The notes below the pieces were generated by a model, which saw only the letters and a program-made list of their open reading frames with translations, searched no databases and was not told the origin of the DNA. 64,000 nucleotides of DNA, taken from DFXE01 sp032054765. GTDB taxonomy: Bacteria; Bacteroidota; Bacteroidia; Bacteroidales; Tannerellaceae. The stretch spans positions 186,001 to 250,000 of the forward strand of contig DAMBSC010000002.1 in the NCBI GenBank assembly GCA_032054765.1, in the 5' to 3' direction. Positions 42,619-51,044 of the stretch are shown here, in pieces. The number at the start of each line of letters is the position of its first letter. Position 1 is the stretch's first letter. A program made the position numbers and the translations under genes.

Positions 42619-43664
42619 ATATGCTTTTCTAAATATAACTGCATAAGACGGGAAACTGCATAATCTTCAATTGAAGTTTCTTCAATTTCTTTGTATGAGT
42701 TTAGCAGTTCTGTTCTTTTTTCGATTTCTATCTTATAAAAAGTTGCATAAATAATCTGATGGGAAAGTATGTGTTTTACGCTTGATAATTCTACTGATAC
42801 ATTGATCTTCCCTACATTTTGAAATAAGTTTTGAAATGTCTGTAGCTCTTGTAATAAAACAAAATCTGTTTCTTTATCAGTTTCAATCAATGGAAATTCG
42901 TACAATCCTTTCCATATATCGTTTCCTATGCGACGATTCAGATAAGTTTTATCTTTATATTTAATATGTAGATAATTAAAATAACGGTTACGTGTTCTGG
43001 TTTTGTTTTGTTTGATGGGATATAGTAAAGGCATTCCTTTTGCATAAGCCATACATTTATTTATTAACGGACAGTGGGTACAATCCGGATTCTTAGGTGT
43101 ACATTGCAACGCGCCAAATTCCATGATTGCCTGATTGTGTAAGCCTGCTTTCTCAGGATTTAGTATTGAAGCAGCAAGTTCTGTAAATTTTTTTTTCCCC
43201 TTTCCTGTATCTATTGGCGTGTCCAAAGCAAAGAGACGAGCTAATACCCGAAATACATTACCGTCTACAACTGCATATGGCTGATTCCAAACAAACGACA
43301 CAATGGCTGCAGCTGTATATTCACCTATACCTTTTAAGGATAGTATATCTTTATAATTGCTTGGAAAAGTTCCTCCATAAGTTTCCATCACCTGATTAAC
43401 AGCTGTTCGCAAATTCCTGGCACGGCTATAATAGCCTAATCCTTGCCAGTATTTCAGTACTTCATCTTCATCTGCTTGAGCGAGAGATGCTACATCAGGA
43501 AAGCGTTTTGTAAAACGGTTGAAATAGTCCATTCCTTGTGATACCCGAGTCTGTTGGAGGATTATTTCGGATATCCAGATTATATATGGATCGATAGATC
43601 TTCTCCACGGTAGATCACGTTTATTTTTTTGATACCAGTCAATAAGGAGATCACTAATTTCCAT
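42615..43664 (-). CDS. mutY: A/G-specific adenine glycosylase MutY
   Basis: A 349-residue base-excision repair enzyme removing A opposite 8-oxoG. It has the opening DWYQKNKRDLPWRRSIDPY, WISEIILQQTRV, helix-hairpin-helix LKGIGEYTAAAI, and catalytic Asp in VVDGNVFRVLARLF. The [4Fe-4S] pattern C-x6-C-x2-C-x5-C (CTPKNPDCTHCPLINKC) is complete. The C-terminal NUDIX-like domain recognises 8-oxoG. Its start overlaps the mazG stop by one base (TGATG), so translation is coupled. Confidence 0.95.
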   Translation of the reverse strand: MEISDLLIDWYQKNKRDLPWRRSIDPYIIWISEIILQQTRVSQGMDYFNRFTKRFPDVASLAQADEDEVLKYWQGLGYYSRARNLRTAVNQVMETYGGTFPSNYKDILSLKGIGEYTAAAIVSFVWNQPYAVVDGNVFRVLARLFALDTPIDTGKGKKKFTELAASILNPEKAGLHNQAIMEFGALQCTPKNPDCTHCPLINKCMAYAKGMPLLYPIKQNKTRTRNRYFNYLHIKYKDKTYLNRRIGNDIWKGLYEFPLIETDKETDFVLLQELQTFQNLFQNVGKINVSVELSSVKHILSHQIIYATFYKIEIEKRTELLNSYKEIEETSIEDYAVSRLMQLYLEKHI

Positions 43665-44452
43665 CAGAGACCTTTGCTTTTTGCTTCATCCCATATCTTA
43701 TCCATCTCTTCGAGTGACATATCTTTTAATGAACGTCCTTCTTTGATGGTATGATCTTCGAGGTAATTAAAACGACGGATAAATTTCTGATTAGTACGCT
43801 CTAAAGCGTTATCGGGATTTATTTTGTATAATCTGGCAGCATTGATCAGACTGAAGAAAAGATCGCCGAATTCATTCTCCATCCGGTCGGCATCCATTTG
43901 ATCTATTTCTGCTTTTAATTCGTTAAACTCTTCCTGCACCTTATCCCATACCTGTTCGCGTTGTTCCCAGTCAAAACCGACATTTCGTGCCTTATCTTGT
44001 ATACGATGAGCTTTTACAATAGCCGGTAAGGCAGCCGGGACACCTTCCAATACAGTCTTATTACCACCTTTTTCTTTTAGTTTTATCTGTTCCCAGCTTT
44101 GTTCTACTTTTATACTTGTATCAGCAACTTCATCCCCAAAGACATGCGGATGACGGTATATGAGTTTTTTACATAAAGTATCACAAACGGACTTGATATC
44201 AAAAGCTTCTTTCTCCTCTCCTATCTTTGCATAAAAGATGATGTGTAGAAGTAAGTCCCCCAATTCCTTTTTTATATCTTCATTGTTATCTCGGATAATT
44301 GCATCACAAAGTTCATACGTTTCCTCAATCGTATTTGAACGAAGACTTTCATTGGTTTGCTTTCTATCCCACGGGCATTTCTCCCGTAATTCATCCATAA
44401 TGTCCAACAGGTGGCCGAAAGCCTTCATCTGTTCTTCGCGGGTACTTAGCAT
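43664..44452 (-). CDS. mazG: Nucleoside triphosphate pyrophosphohydrolase MazG
   Basis: A 262-residue MazG with two MazG folds: LREKCPWDRKQTNESLRSNTIEETYELCDAI and KKELGDLLLHIIFYAKI in the first, EEFNELKAEI and MENEFGDLFFSLINAARL in the second. The EExxE and ExxD metal motifs are present. It hydrolyses NTPs to NMP and pyrophosphate. It sits between dsbD and mutY, so nucleotide sanitation and repair lie together. Confidence 0.93.
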   Translation of the reverse strand: MLSTREEQMKAFGHLLDIMDELREKCPWDRKQTNESLRSNTIEETYELCDAIIRDNNEDIKKELGDLLLHIIFYAKIGEEKEAFDIKSVCDTLCKKLIYRHPHVFGDEVADTSIKVEQSWEQIKLKEKGGNKTVLEGVPAALPAIVKAHRIQDKARNVGFDWEQREQVWDKVQEEFNELKAEIDQMDADRMENEFGDLFFSLINAARLYKINPDNALERTNQKFIRRFNYLEDHTIKEGRSLKDMSLEEMDKIWDEAKSKGL

Positions 44453-44460
44453 TTTAAATA

Positions 44461-46527
44461 TTATTTTTCTACTGGTTGTCTGTAATTCGTTAAACCCTCT
44501 TGCAAGAATTTGACATATTTTGATACATCTTCATCATAGGCATAGGATGGTCCAAGCGGCATACCGTTGTTATCCAGTAAAACATAGAACGGCTGAGCAT
44601 TTGCCCCGAATTTACTTCGTTGCAGATAACTCCATTTATCACCGATAGTTTTCAACTTGCGGGTTTTGCCATGTTCTTCTATCTCTATTGTTTCAGGAAG
44701 TTTTGTTTTATCATCAACAAAAAGGGTGATTAATACATAATCGTTTTCCAATAGCTGCTTTACTTTCGGATCAGTCCATACGGAGGCTTCCATCTTGCGA
44801 CAGTTTACGCATCCGTATCCTGAGAAGTCGATCATGACCGGTTTGTTTACTTTCTCGGCATACGACATCCCCGTTTCATAGTCGTCGAACGGTGCATGGA
44901 CCTCACTGTCATACAGATTGAAATCCTGTGTATATAACGGAGGAGCAAAGGCACTGATTGCCTTCAACGGAGCACCCCATAAACCCGGAACCATGTAGAC
45001 AGCAAAGGATAACGAAATGATTGCCATAAACAAACGTGGTACAGATACATATTTTATATCACTATCATGTGCGAACTTAATCTTGCCTAACAGATAGAAG
45101 CCTAATAATACGAATATGATAATCCATAAAACAAGGAATACTTCACGATCAAGAATTCGCCATCCATAAGCCAGATCGGCAACAGATAAAAACTTCAGCG
45201 CTAAAGCTAACTCAAGAAATCCTAATACCACTTTTACCGAATTCAACCAACCTCCTGATTTAGGCATACTCTGCAACATATTCGGGAAGATAGCAAAGAA
45301 ACTGAACGGAATAGCTAATGCTAACGCAAACCCAAACATGCCTATCGCCGGTCCCGTAACACTTCCCATAGAAGCAGCCTGGACAAGCAATGTTCCGATA
45401 ATCGGACCTGTACAAGAGAAGGAGACAAGCACCAACGTAAAGGCCATAAAGAAGATGCTGATAAGACCTGTCGTTGAATCAGCTTTATTATCAAGTTTAT
45501 TTGTCCATGATGAAGGTAATACCAACTCAAAAGCACCAAAGAAAGAGATAGCAAATATTACCAATAATAGGAAAAATAGAATATTAAATATAGCATTCGT
45601 CGAAAGATCATTCAACGCACTTGCACCAAATATTCCTGTAATAATCAATCCTAAGGCCAGATAAATAATAATAATGGCTAAACCGTACATGATGGCATCA
45701 CGGATTGCTTTCTTTCTGTCTTTTGTCCGTTTGAGGAAGAAACTTACCGTCATAGGAATCATCGGCCATACGCAAGGAGTAAGTAATGCGATAAGACCTC
45801 CTAAAAATCCTGCAAAGAAAATAAATAACCAGGAAGTATCAGTTGCTGATAAAGTAGCATCTCCATATGCTTTCATCTTTTCAATAACCGGAGTCCACAA
45901 ATCAACATCTTCTGTTAATGAACTGGTAATGGTGGAAGATCCTTTCTGAATGGGTCTGATTGGAGTTGTTTGGATAAGAGGTAAAGAATCCGTTCCTTCG
46001 GCAACCGTATCTGTTTCATCTGCAGGCGTTTCTTCTATTGCCTCATCATTGACAGTCTGTTCTGTCATTTTAATACTTTTCCTGTCAAAAGAAAATTCTA
46101 CCCGTTCGGGAGGAAGGCAAGTTTCATCATTGCAGGCCATAAACTCAACTTCACCTATCATTTTAAAGGTTTTAGGATTGGTTACTTTAAACTTCTGGGT
46201 AAAGGTAACTGTTCCGCCAAACCATCTGAGATCCATCTTAAACAGGTCATCATATATAGAAGTAGGTGCTATGGATGCAACCGGTTTGCCTATCAACTCA
46301 GCACCTGTCAATGTCTCGAAAGTGAATGAAGTGGAAACAGGTCCTCCGGCAGGAAGATCCATATCATACAGGTGCCATCCTGCATCCATCGTAGCAGTAA
46401 ATACAACTGCCTTTTCAGGAGCTCCTGAATCATCTAAAGTTATTTTCCATTTTACGGGATCGAATATCTGTGCTTGTGCTATAAACGTCACCAGCGTTAA
46501 AGTCAATATAGCAAATAACCTTTTCAT
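44461..46527 (-). CDS. dsbD: Thiol:disulfide interchange protein DsbD
   Basis: The start is set at MKRLFAILTLTLVTFIAQA. The roughly 688-residue protein has an N-terminal immunoglobulin-like domain with CNDETC, eight predicted membrane helices in the middle with conserved Cys (LLTPCVWPM and SFSCTGP), and a C-terminal thioredoxin domain with GCVNC near residue 575. It carries electrons from the cytoplasm to periplasmic thiols. It is followed by mazG and has its own promoter. Confidence 0.93.
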   Translation of the reverse strand: MKRLFAILTLTLVTFIAQAQIFDPVKWKITLDDSGAPEKAVVFTATMDAGWHLYDMDLPAGGPVSTSFTFETLTGAELIGKPVASIAPTSIYDDLFKMDLRWFGGTVTFTQKFKVTNPKTFKMIGEVEFMACNDETCLPPERVEFSFDRKSIKMTEQTVNDEAIEETPADETDTVAEGTDSLPLIQTTPIRPIQKGSSTITSSLTEDVDLWTPVIEKMKAYGDATLSATDTSWLFIFFAGFLGGLIALLTPCVWPMIPMTVSFFLKRTKDRKKAIRDAIMYGLAIIIIYLALGLIITGIFGASALNDLSTNAIFNILFFLLLVIFAISFFGAFELVLPSSWTNKLDNKADSTTGLISIFFMAFTLVLVSFSCTGPIIGTLLVQAASMGSVTGPAIGMFGFALALAIPFSFFAIFPNMLQSMPKSGGWLNSVKVVLGFLELALALKFLSVADLAYGWRILDREVFLVLWIIIFVLLGFYLLGKIKFAHDSDIKYVSVPRLFMAIISLSFAVYMVPGLWGAPLKAISAFAPPLYTQDFNLYDSEVHAPFDDYETGMSYAEKVNKPVMIDFSGYGCVNCRKMEASVWTDPKVKQLLENDYVLITLFVDDKTKLPETIEIEEHGKTRKLKTIGDKWSYLQRSKFGANAQPFYVLLDNNGMPLGPSYAYDEDVSKYVKFLQEGLTNYRQPVEK

Positions 46528-46568
46528 AGAGAAATACATAATTGAAGATATTTCTTTGTTTTACTATA

Positions 46569-46601
46569 CAAAGATAGTGTCATTTTGCAGATTAAGCCAA
46601 A
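46569..46601 (-). promoter_or_regulatory. Promoter of dsbD
   Basis: On the minus strand TTTG (46598-46601), a 21-bp spacer and TATCTTTG (46569-46576) match the Bacteroidetes consensus. The -33 box lies inside the end of the upstream transporter gene. Confidence 0.65.
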
Positions 46602-48208
46602 AATCCCACAATAATCTGGATGAATAAGATCAGGAACACCATAGCTATCGGATAGACCGTTGCATAGGCAACACTCGGAGCAGAACTGTCAGACATACTA
46701 TCGGCAGCAGCAAGTCCCGGTGTACTTGTCATTCCTCCGGCAATTGTTCCTAACATATCCAGTATATTGATTTTAAAAATATAATATCCAACAACTACAG
46801 CCATTATCATAGGAATAACAGTAATAGCTAATCCTATAAGAAATAAAGTCAAACCACTTTCCTGAAAGGTAGATACTAAATTAACTCCTGCAGATGTTCC
46901 TACTTCAGCAAGGAATAATAATAAACCTAACTGCCTTAAAAGTTGATTAGCAGAACCTGACATCGACCAGATAATAGGCCCCGTTTTACCAATCGCACTT
47001 AATACAAGAGCAACAATCAATATGCCGCCCGTTAGACCGGGAGAGAAAGTAAAACTATCTGAAAAGGATATACTAATCTTTCCAACCAGTACTCCTAGAA
47101 CAATCCCTGTCGCAATCGGGAAGAAGTCAGTATCCGAAAGCTTTTTCTCATCGTTGCCAAGATATTGGGCCAAGGCTTTAATATCTTCTTTTTCTCCCGC
47201 GACCATTAGTTTGTCACCAAACTTTAATACAAGATTTGGTTCGGGAGAAAGGTCGATCCCGCTTCGTCTTACTCTGGTAATAGTACAACTAAATGTATTC
47301 TGCAGATTAAGATGACCGATGGATTGATTGATAATATTTTTATTGGTCAATAGTAATGACTGTAATTCTTGCGTTTTAGCAAAAGGCAAATCGCTTTCCA
47401 AACGTTTCCCGACAAGGATAGCCAACTGTTCCAATGATTTCTCCGTTCCAACCGCTTTAATCCTATCGCCTTCTAATAAAACGGTAGTTGCTGTAGGCAC
47501 TGAGGTAACATCATTATGTTTGATCCGCGAAATTACTCCTCCCGTCATGGTACGTATCCGAAGTTGTGCTAACGTCTTTCCATATACATTCGGGTTTTCA
47601 ACTGAAAAAGTTCCTGTATGCAATGATGGGTATTGACTCTTTTGTTTTGTTTCTAATTTCTTTGCTTCTGACACAATATCTATTCTAAGCATCTTCGGAA
47701 GCAACTTGATAAATAAAATAACACCAATTACTCCAAACGGATAAGCAATACCATAAGCAATGGAGGATGCAGATGATTGAGTTGTATCAATAGCTACAGC
47801 TAAACCCGGCGTACTGGTTAATGCTCCTGCTATTAGCCCCACAATACTGGGAGTATCGATACCTAAAACATATTTGAAGATTACTCCTGTAACACATGCG
47901 GAACCTGTTATAACAGCAGCTATTATGATTAATGTTTTACCTTTGGATTTAAAAGAGTCAAAGAACCCCGGGCCTGCCTGAATTCCAATAGTAAAAATAA
48001 AAAGTACTAAACCTATATTACCTATTTCTTTAGGTATGATTACTCCATAATGTCCAAACAACAAGGCCACGAAGATAACAGCTGAAACATCAAGCGACAG
48101 CCCTTTGATCTTGATACGACCTAAAATATAACCTAATGCGATAATAAGAAAGAGAGAGAAATAAGAGGATGAAAGCAGCGACTCAAGCATAATCTTTGTT
48201 TTGTTCAA
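46592..48208 (-). CDS. AspT/YidE-type transporter with two TrkA-C domains
   Basis: A 538-residue transporter of the aspartate:alanine exchanger (AAE, YidE/YbjL duplication) group. Two sets of about five membrane helices flank two cytosolic TrkA-C domains (about residues 205-370, e.g. VENPNVYGKTLAQLRIRTMTGGVISRIKH and LVLKFGDKLMVAGEKEDI). Both membrane halves carry the duplicated GxxTSTPGLA motif (GALTSTPGLAVAID and GGMTSTPGLAAADS). Substrate unknown; relatives exchange amino or dicarboxylic acids. Confidence 0.88.
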   Translation of the reverse strand: MNKTKIMLESLLSSSYFSLFLIIALGYILGRIKIKGLSLDVSAVIFVALLFGHYGVIIPKEIGNIGLVLFIFTIGIQAGPGFFDSFKSKGKTLIIIAAVITGSACVTGVIFKYVLGIDTPSIVGLIAGALTSTPGLAVAIDTTQSSASSIAYGIAYPFGVIGVILFIKLLPKMLRIDIVSEAKKLETKQKSQYPSLHTGTFSVENPNVYGKTLAQLRIRTMTGGVISRIKHNDVTSVPTATTVLLEGDRIKAVGTEKSLEQLAILVGKRLESDLPFAKTQELQSLLLTNKNIINQSIGHLNLQNTFSCTITRVRRSGIDLSPEPNLVLKFGDKLMVAGEKEDIKALAQYLGNDEKKLSDTDFFPIATGIVLGVLVGKISISFSDSFTFSPGLTGGILIVALVLSAIGKTGPIIWSMSGSANQLLRQLGLLLFLAEVGTSAGVNLVSTFQESGLTLFLIGLAITVIPMIMAVVVGYYIFKINILDMLGTIAGGMTSTPGLAAADSMSDSSAPSVAYATVYPIAMVFLILFIQIIVGFLA

Positions 48209-48221
48209 CGATAACCGGCTG

Positions 48222-48252
48222 CAAAGGTAGAGTTTTTCATGATTATTACAAA
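48222..48252 (-). promoter_or_regulatory. Promoter of the AspT/YidE-type transporter gene
   Basis: On the minus strand TTTG (48249-48252), a 19-bp spacer and TACCTTTG (48222-48229) match both consensus boxes, 14 bp upstream of the start codon. Confidence 0.65.
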
Positions 48253-48378
48253 AGACATTTGTTTACTTTCTGTCAGAAAACAATCTGTCTTCATCACAAA
48301 GTAATTCATAATTATTACTTAAACGGATGAAGACAGAAATAGTAAACTCTAAAATTATATATTCACACACTCCATAAA

Positions 48379-49722
48379 CTAACGTTCTTTGATAGGAATA
48401 TATTCTTGATCGTCGAGAATATTCTTATAGGCAGGGCGGATAATACGTTTGCTCTTGAAGATCAACTCTTCGATACGATGTGCTGTCCACCCTACAATAC
48501 GTGCCATAGCAAACAACGGTGTATAGATTTCCTGCGGCAAACCAATCATTTCATATACAAAACCTGAATAGAAATCTACATTAGATGATACGCGCTTCTT
48601 CGTTCCTTTAAAATTAGCAAAGCATTCGATAGCTCTTTCTTCCAACAGTTCAAGGAAAGCAAATTCCTTTTCACGTTTTTTCTCTTTAGCCAGGTCGCGA
48701 GCCATTTCTTTCAGCAGAACAGCACGAGGATCTGAGATGGTATATACAGCATGACCGATACCATAGATCAATCCTGTCTTATTATATACTTCTTTATTCA
48801 GCATACGCATGAAATAAGTATCAATCTCATCCACGTTTTTCCAGTCTTCGATATTCTCTTTCAAATGATTAAACATATCAACCACCTGTATATTCGCCCC
48901 TCCGTGCAACGGACCTTTCAATGAACCGATACCGGCTGCAATAGACGAATAAGTATCAGTTCCTGACGAACTGGTTACGCGAACTGTAAAGGTGGAGTTA
49001 TTACCACCACCGTGTTCGGCCTGAAGCACCAAGAGTAAATCCAATGTTCGTGCATCAAGTTTGGTATAATCTTTTTTCAGCATATAGAGAAAGTTCTCCG
49101 CGATAGAGATATCTTCGTTCGGATGACGGATATGTAACGATCGGCCATGCGTACTATGCCGATAAATATTATACGCATATGCAATAATAGTAGGGAACTT
49201 GGATATTAATTCAATAGACTGACGCATTAAGTTTTCGGGAGAGGTTTCGTCAGGATTAGCGTCGAAATTATACATCTCTAAAACACTTCGGGCTAGAATA
49301 TTCATAATGTTTTGCCCCTCCAGATCAATGATATTCATCTTTGTTTTCTGTTCAAGAGGCATATTCTCGCAAATAAGTTCTTTGAAGTTTTTAAGCTCTT
49401 CTTTGTCTGGAAGATTACCTGATAACATGAGATAAGCGACTTCTTCAAAGCCAAAACGTTTCTCTTTTATTAAAGCATGAACTATGTCTTCAACGTCGTA
49501 TCCACGATAATACAGTTTACCCGGTATGGCTTTCAATCCGCCTTCCGGCAAACGTTCATAACCGACCACATTCCCAATCTGAGTTAGTCCAACCAATACC
49601 CCGGATCCGTCTTCATTTCTTAACCCCCGTTTCACATTAAATTTAGTAAACAGGTCATTATCAATCTTACATGTTGTCTTAACTGTCTCCGATAACTTAT
49701 AAATTAAATATTCTTTCTTCAT
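48379..49722 (-). CDS. gltA: Citrate synthase
   Basis: A 447-residue citrate synthase. The active-site histidines lie in LQAEHGGGNNSTFTVR, GPLHGGANIQVV and YGIGHAVYT, with the catalytic Asp in SSNVDFYSGFVYEMIG. It condenses oxaloacetate and acetyl-CoA. It is the last gene of the acn-icd-gltA cluster, 27 bp after icd. In anaerobic Bacteroides this partial oxidative branch supplies 2-oxoglutarate for glutamate, so the same role is inferred here. Confidence 0.94.
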   Translation of the reverse strand: MKKEYLIYKLSETVKTTCKIDNDLFTKFNVKRGLRNEDGSGVLVGLTQIGNVVGYERLPEGGLKAIPGKLYYRGYDVEDIVHALIKEKRFGFEEVAYLMLSGNLPDKEELKNFKELICENMPLEQKTKMNIIDLEGQNIMNILARSVLEMYNFDANPDETSPENLMRQSIELISKFPTIIAYAYNIYRHSTHGRSLHIRHPNEDISIAENFLYMLKKDYTKLDARTLDLLLVLQAEHGGGNNSTFTVRVTSSSGTDTYSSIAAGIGSLKGPLHGGANIQVVDMFNHLKENIEDWKNVDEIDTYFMRMLNKEVYNKTGLIYGIGHAVYTISDPRAVLLKEMARDLAKEKKREKEFAFLELLEERAIECFANFKGTKKRVSSNVDFYSGFVYEMIGLPQEIYTPLFAMARIVGWTAHRIEELIFKSKRIIRPAYKNILDDQEYIPIKER

Positions 49723-49749
49723 AGATTTCTTTTCTTCTTATTAGGTAGT

Positions 49750-50946
49750 TTATAATAAATTAATGATAGCATCACCAAATTCTTTGGTGCCAAGAGAGTT
49801 ACCATCCGGCATAAAACGAGCCAGATCATGTGTAGCTTTACCTTCGGTAAAGGCTTTTTCCATTGCCGAAGTTATTAAATCAGCAGCTTCGTTCCATCCC
49901 ATGTATTCCAGCATCATAACTGATGAAAGCAACAATGAGGAGGGATTAACCATGTTTTTTCCCGCAATAATCGGTGCAGTACCATGCGTTGCTTCAAAGA
50001 TGGCATGGCCGGTCAGGTAATTTATATTTGCACCTGGCGCTATGCCTATGCCTCCGACCATTGCTGCCAACTGATCTGAAATGTAATCACCGTTCAGGTT
50101 TAATGTGGCAATAACGGAATATTCTTCGGGAATTAATAATGTATTTTGCAGAAAGGCATCTGCAATAACATCTTTAATCAATACTTTATCTTTTGCTTTT
50201 GCAGGATCTGTTGTGGTTCGATCAGGGTATTCGCGTTCAGCTAAAGCGTATCCCCATTGCTTAAAACCACCTTCTGTAAATTTCATTATATTACCTTTAT
50301 GTACCAATGTTACACTCGGTAAATTATTCTGTAATGCATATTCAATCGCTGCTCTTACCAATCGTTCCGTTCCTTCTATAGAAACAGGTTTAACACCGAA
50401 TGAGGATGTTTCCGGGAAACGTACTTTCGTCACTCCCATCTCTTCGGTCAGGAACTTTAAAAACTTAGCGGCTTCGGGCGTCCCTTGTTGCCACTCTATT
50501 CCGGCATAGATATCTTCTGTATTCTCTCTGAAGATAACCATATCTACTTTTTGTGGCTCCTTAACGGGTGACACTACACCTTTAAACCAACGAACCGGCC
50601 GTAAGCAAACATATAAATCCAACGTCTGTCGAAGAGCTACATTCAGGGAACGTATACCACCTCCGATCGGAGTTGTAAGCGGCCCCTTAATACCTATAAC
50701 ATATTCCCTGAATACATCCATTGTTTCGTCCGGCAGCCAACTCCCTGTTAAATTAAACGCTTTTTCACCGGCCAATACTTCTTTCCATTCTATTGAACGT
50801 GTATTATTGTATGCTTTAGAAACAGCCTCGTTAACAATGTATTGACAAACCGGAGTGATCTCTGCTCCCACTCCATCTCCTTCAATATATGGAATGGTCA
50901 CCCGGTCAGGGACAATCAATTTTTCTTTCTCTTTTATTATTTTCAT
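49750..50946 (-). CDS. icd: Isocitrate dehydrogenase
   Basis: A 398-residue dimeric-type enzyme aligned over its length with E. coli Icd. It contains YIEGDGVGAEITP, GGGIRSLNVALRQTLDLYVCLRPVR, FRENTEDIYAGIE, KGNIMKFTEGGF and ATHGTAPIIAGKNMVNPSS. The substrate residues are present. At the coenzyme pocket the E. coli NADP residues Lys344 and Tyr345 are both Ile here, while Arg395 is kept, so NADP or NAD use is unclear. It makes 2-oxoglutarate and CO2. Confidence 0.92.
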   Translation of the reverse strand: MKIIKEKEKLIVPDRVTIPYIEGDGVGAEITPVCQYIVNEAVSKAYNNTRSIEWKEVLAGEKAFNLTGSWLPDETMDVFREYVIGIKGPLTTPIGGGIRSLNVALRQTLDLYVCLRPVRWFKGVVSPVKEPQKVDMVIFRENTEDIYAGIEWQQGTPEAAKFLKFLTEEMGVTKVRFPETSSFGVKPVSIEGTERLVRAAIEYALQNNLPSVTLVHKGNIMKFTEGGFKQWGYALAEREYPDRTTTDPAKAKDKVLIKDVIADAFLQNTLLIPEEYSVIATLNLNGDYISDQLAAMVGGIGIAPGANINYLTGHAIFEATHGTAPIIAGKNMVNPSSLLLSSVMMLEYMGWNEAADLITSAMEKAFTEGKATHDLARFMPDGNSLGTKEFGDAIINLL

Positions 50947-50963
50947 ACATATATCCTTTAATG

Positions 50964-51042
50964 ACTGAATGACTCAATAACTGAATGAGTGAGTAATTGA
51001 GTAACTGAATAATTCAGTGATTCAGTGATTCAATCATTCAGT
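50964..51042. repeat. Symmetric heptamer array between acn and icd
   Basis: ACTGAAT occurs at 50964, 50980 and 51004, followed by its inverse ATTCAGT at 51012, 51020 and 51036. The centre ACTGAAT-A-ATTCAGT is a perfect palindrome, and AATAACTGAATGA / TCATTCAGTTATT forms an outer 13-bp pair. The tract lies in the 98-bp gap between the two genes and could fold in the mRNA. Confidence 0.7.
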
Positions 51043-51044
51043 TA

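Noticed and set aside
45950..46627. Plus-strand frame of 225 codons opposite dsbD
   Set aside because: It is an antisense shadow of a gene with clear DsbD domains and is low in recognisable motifs.
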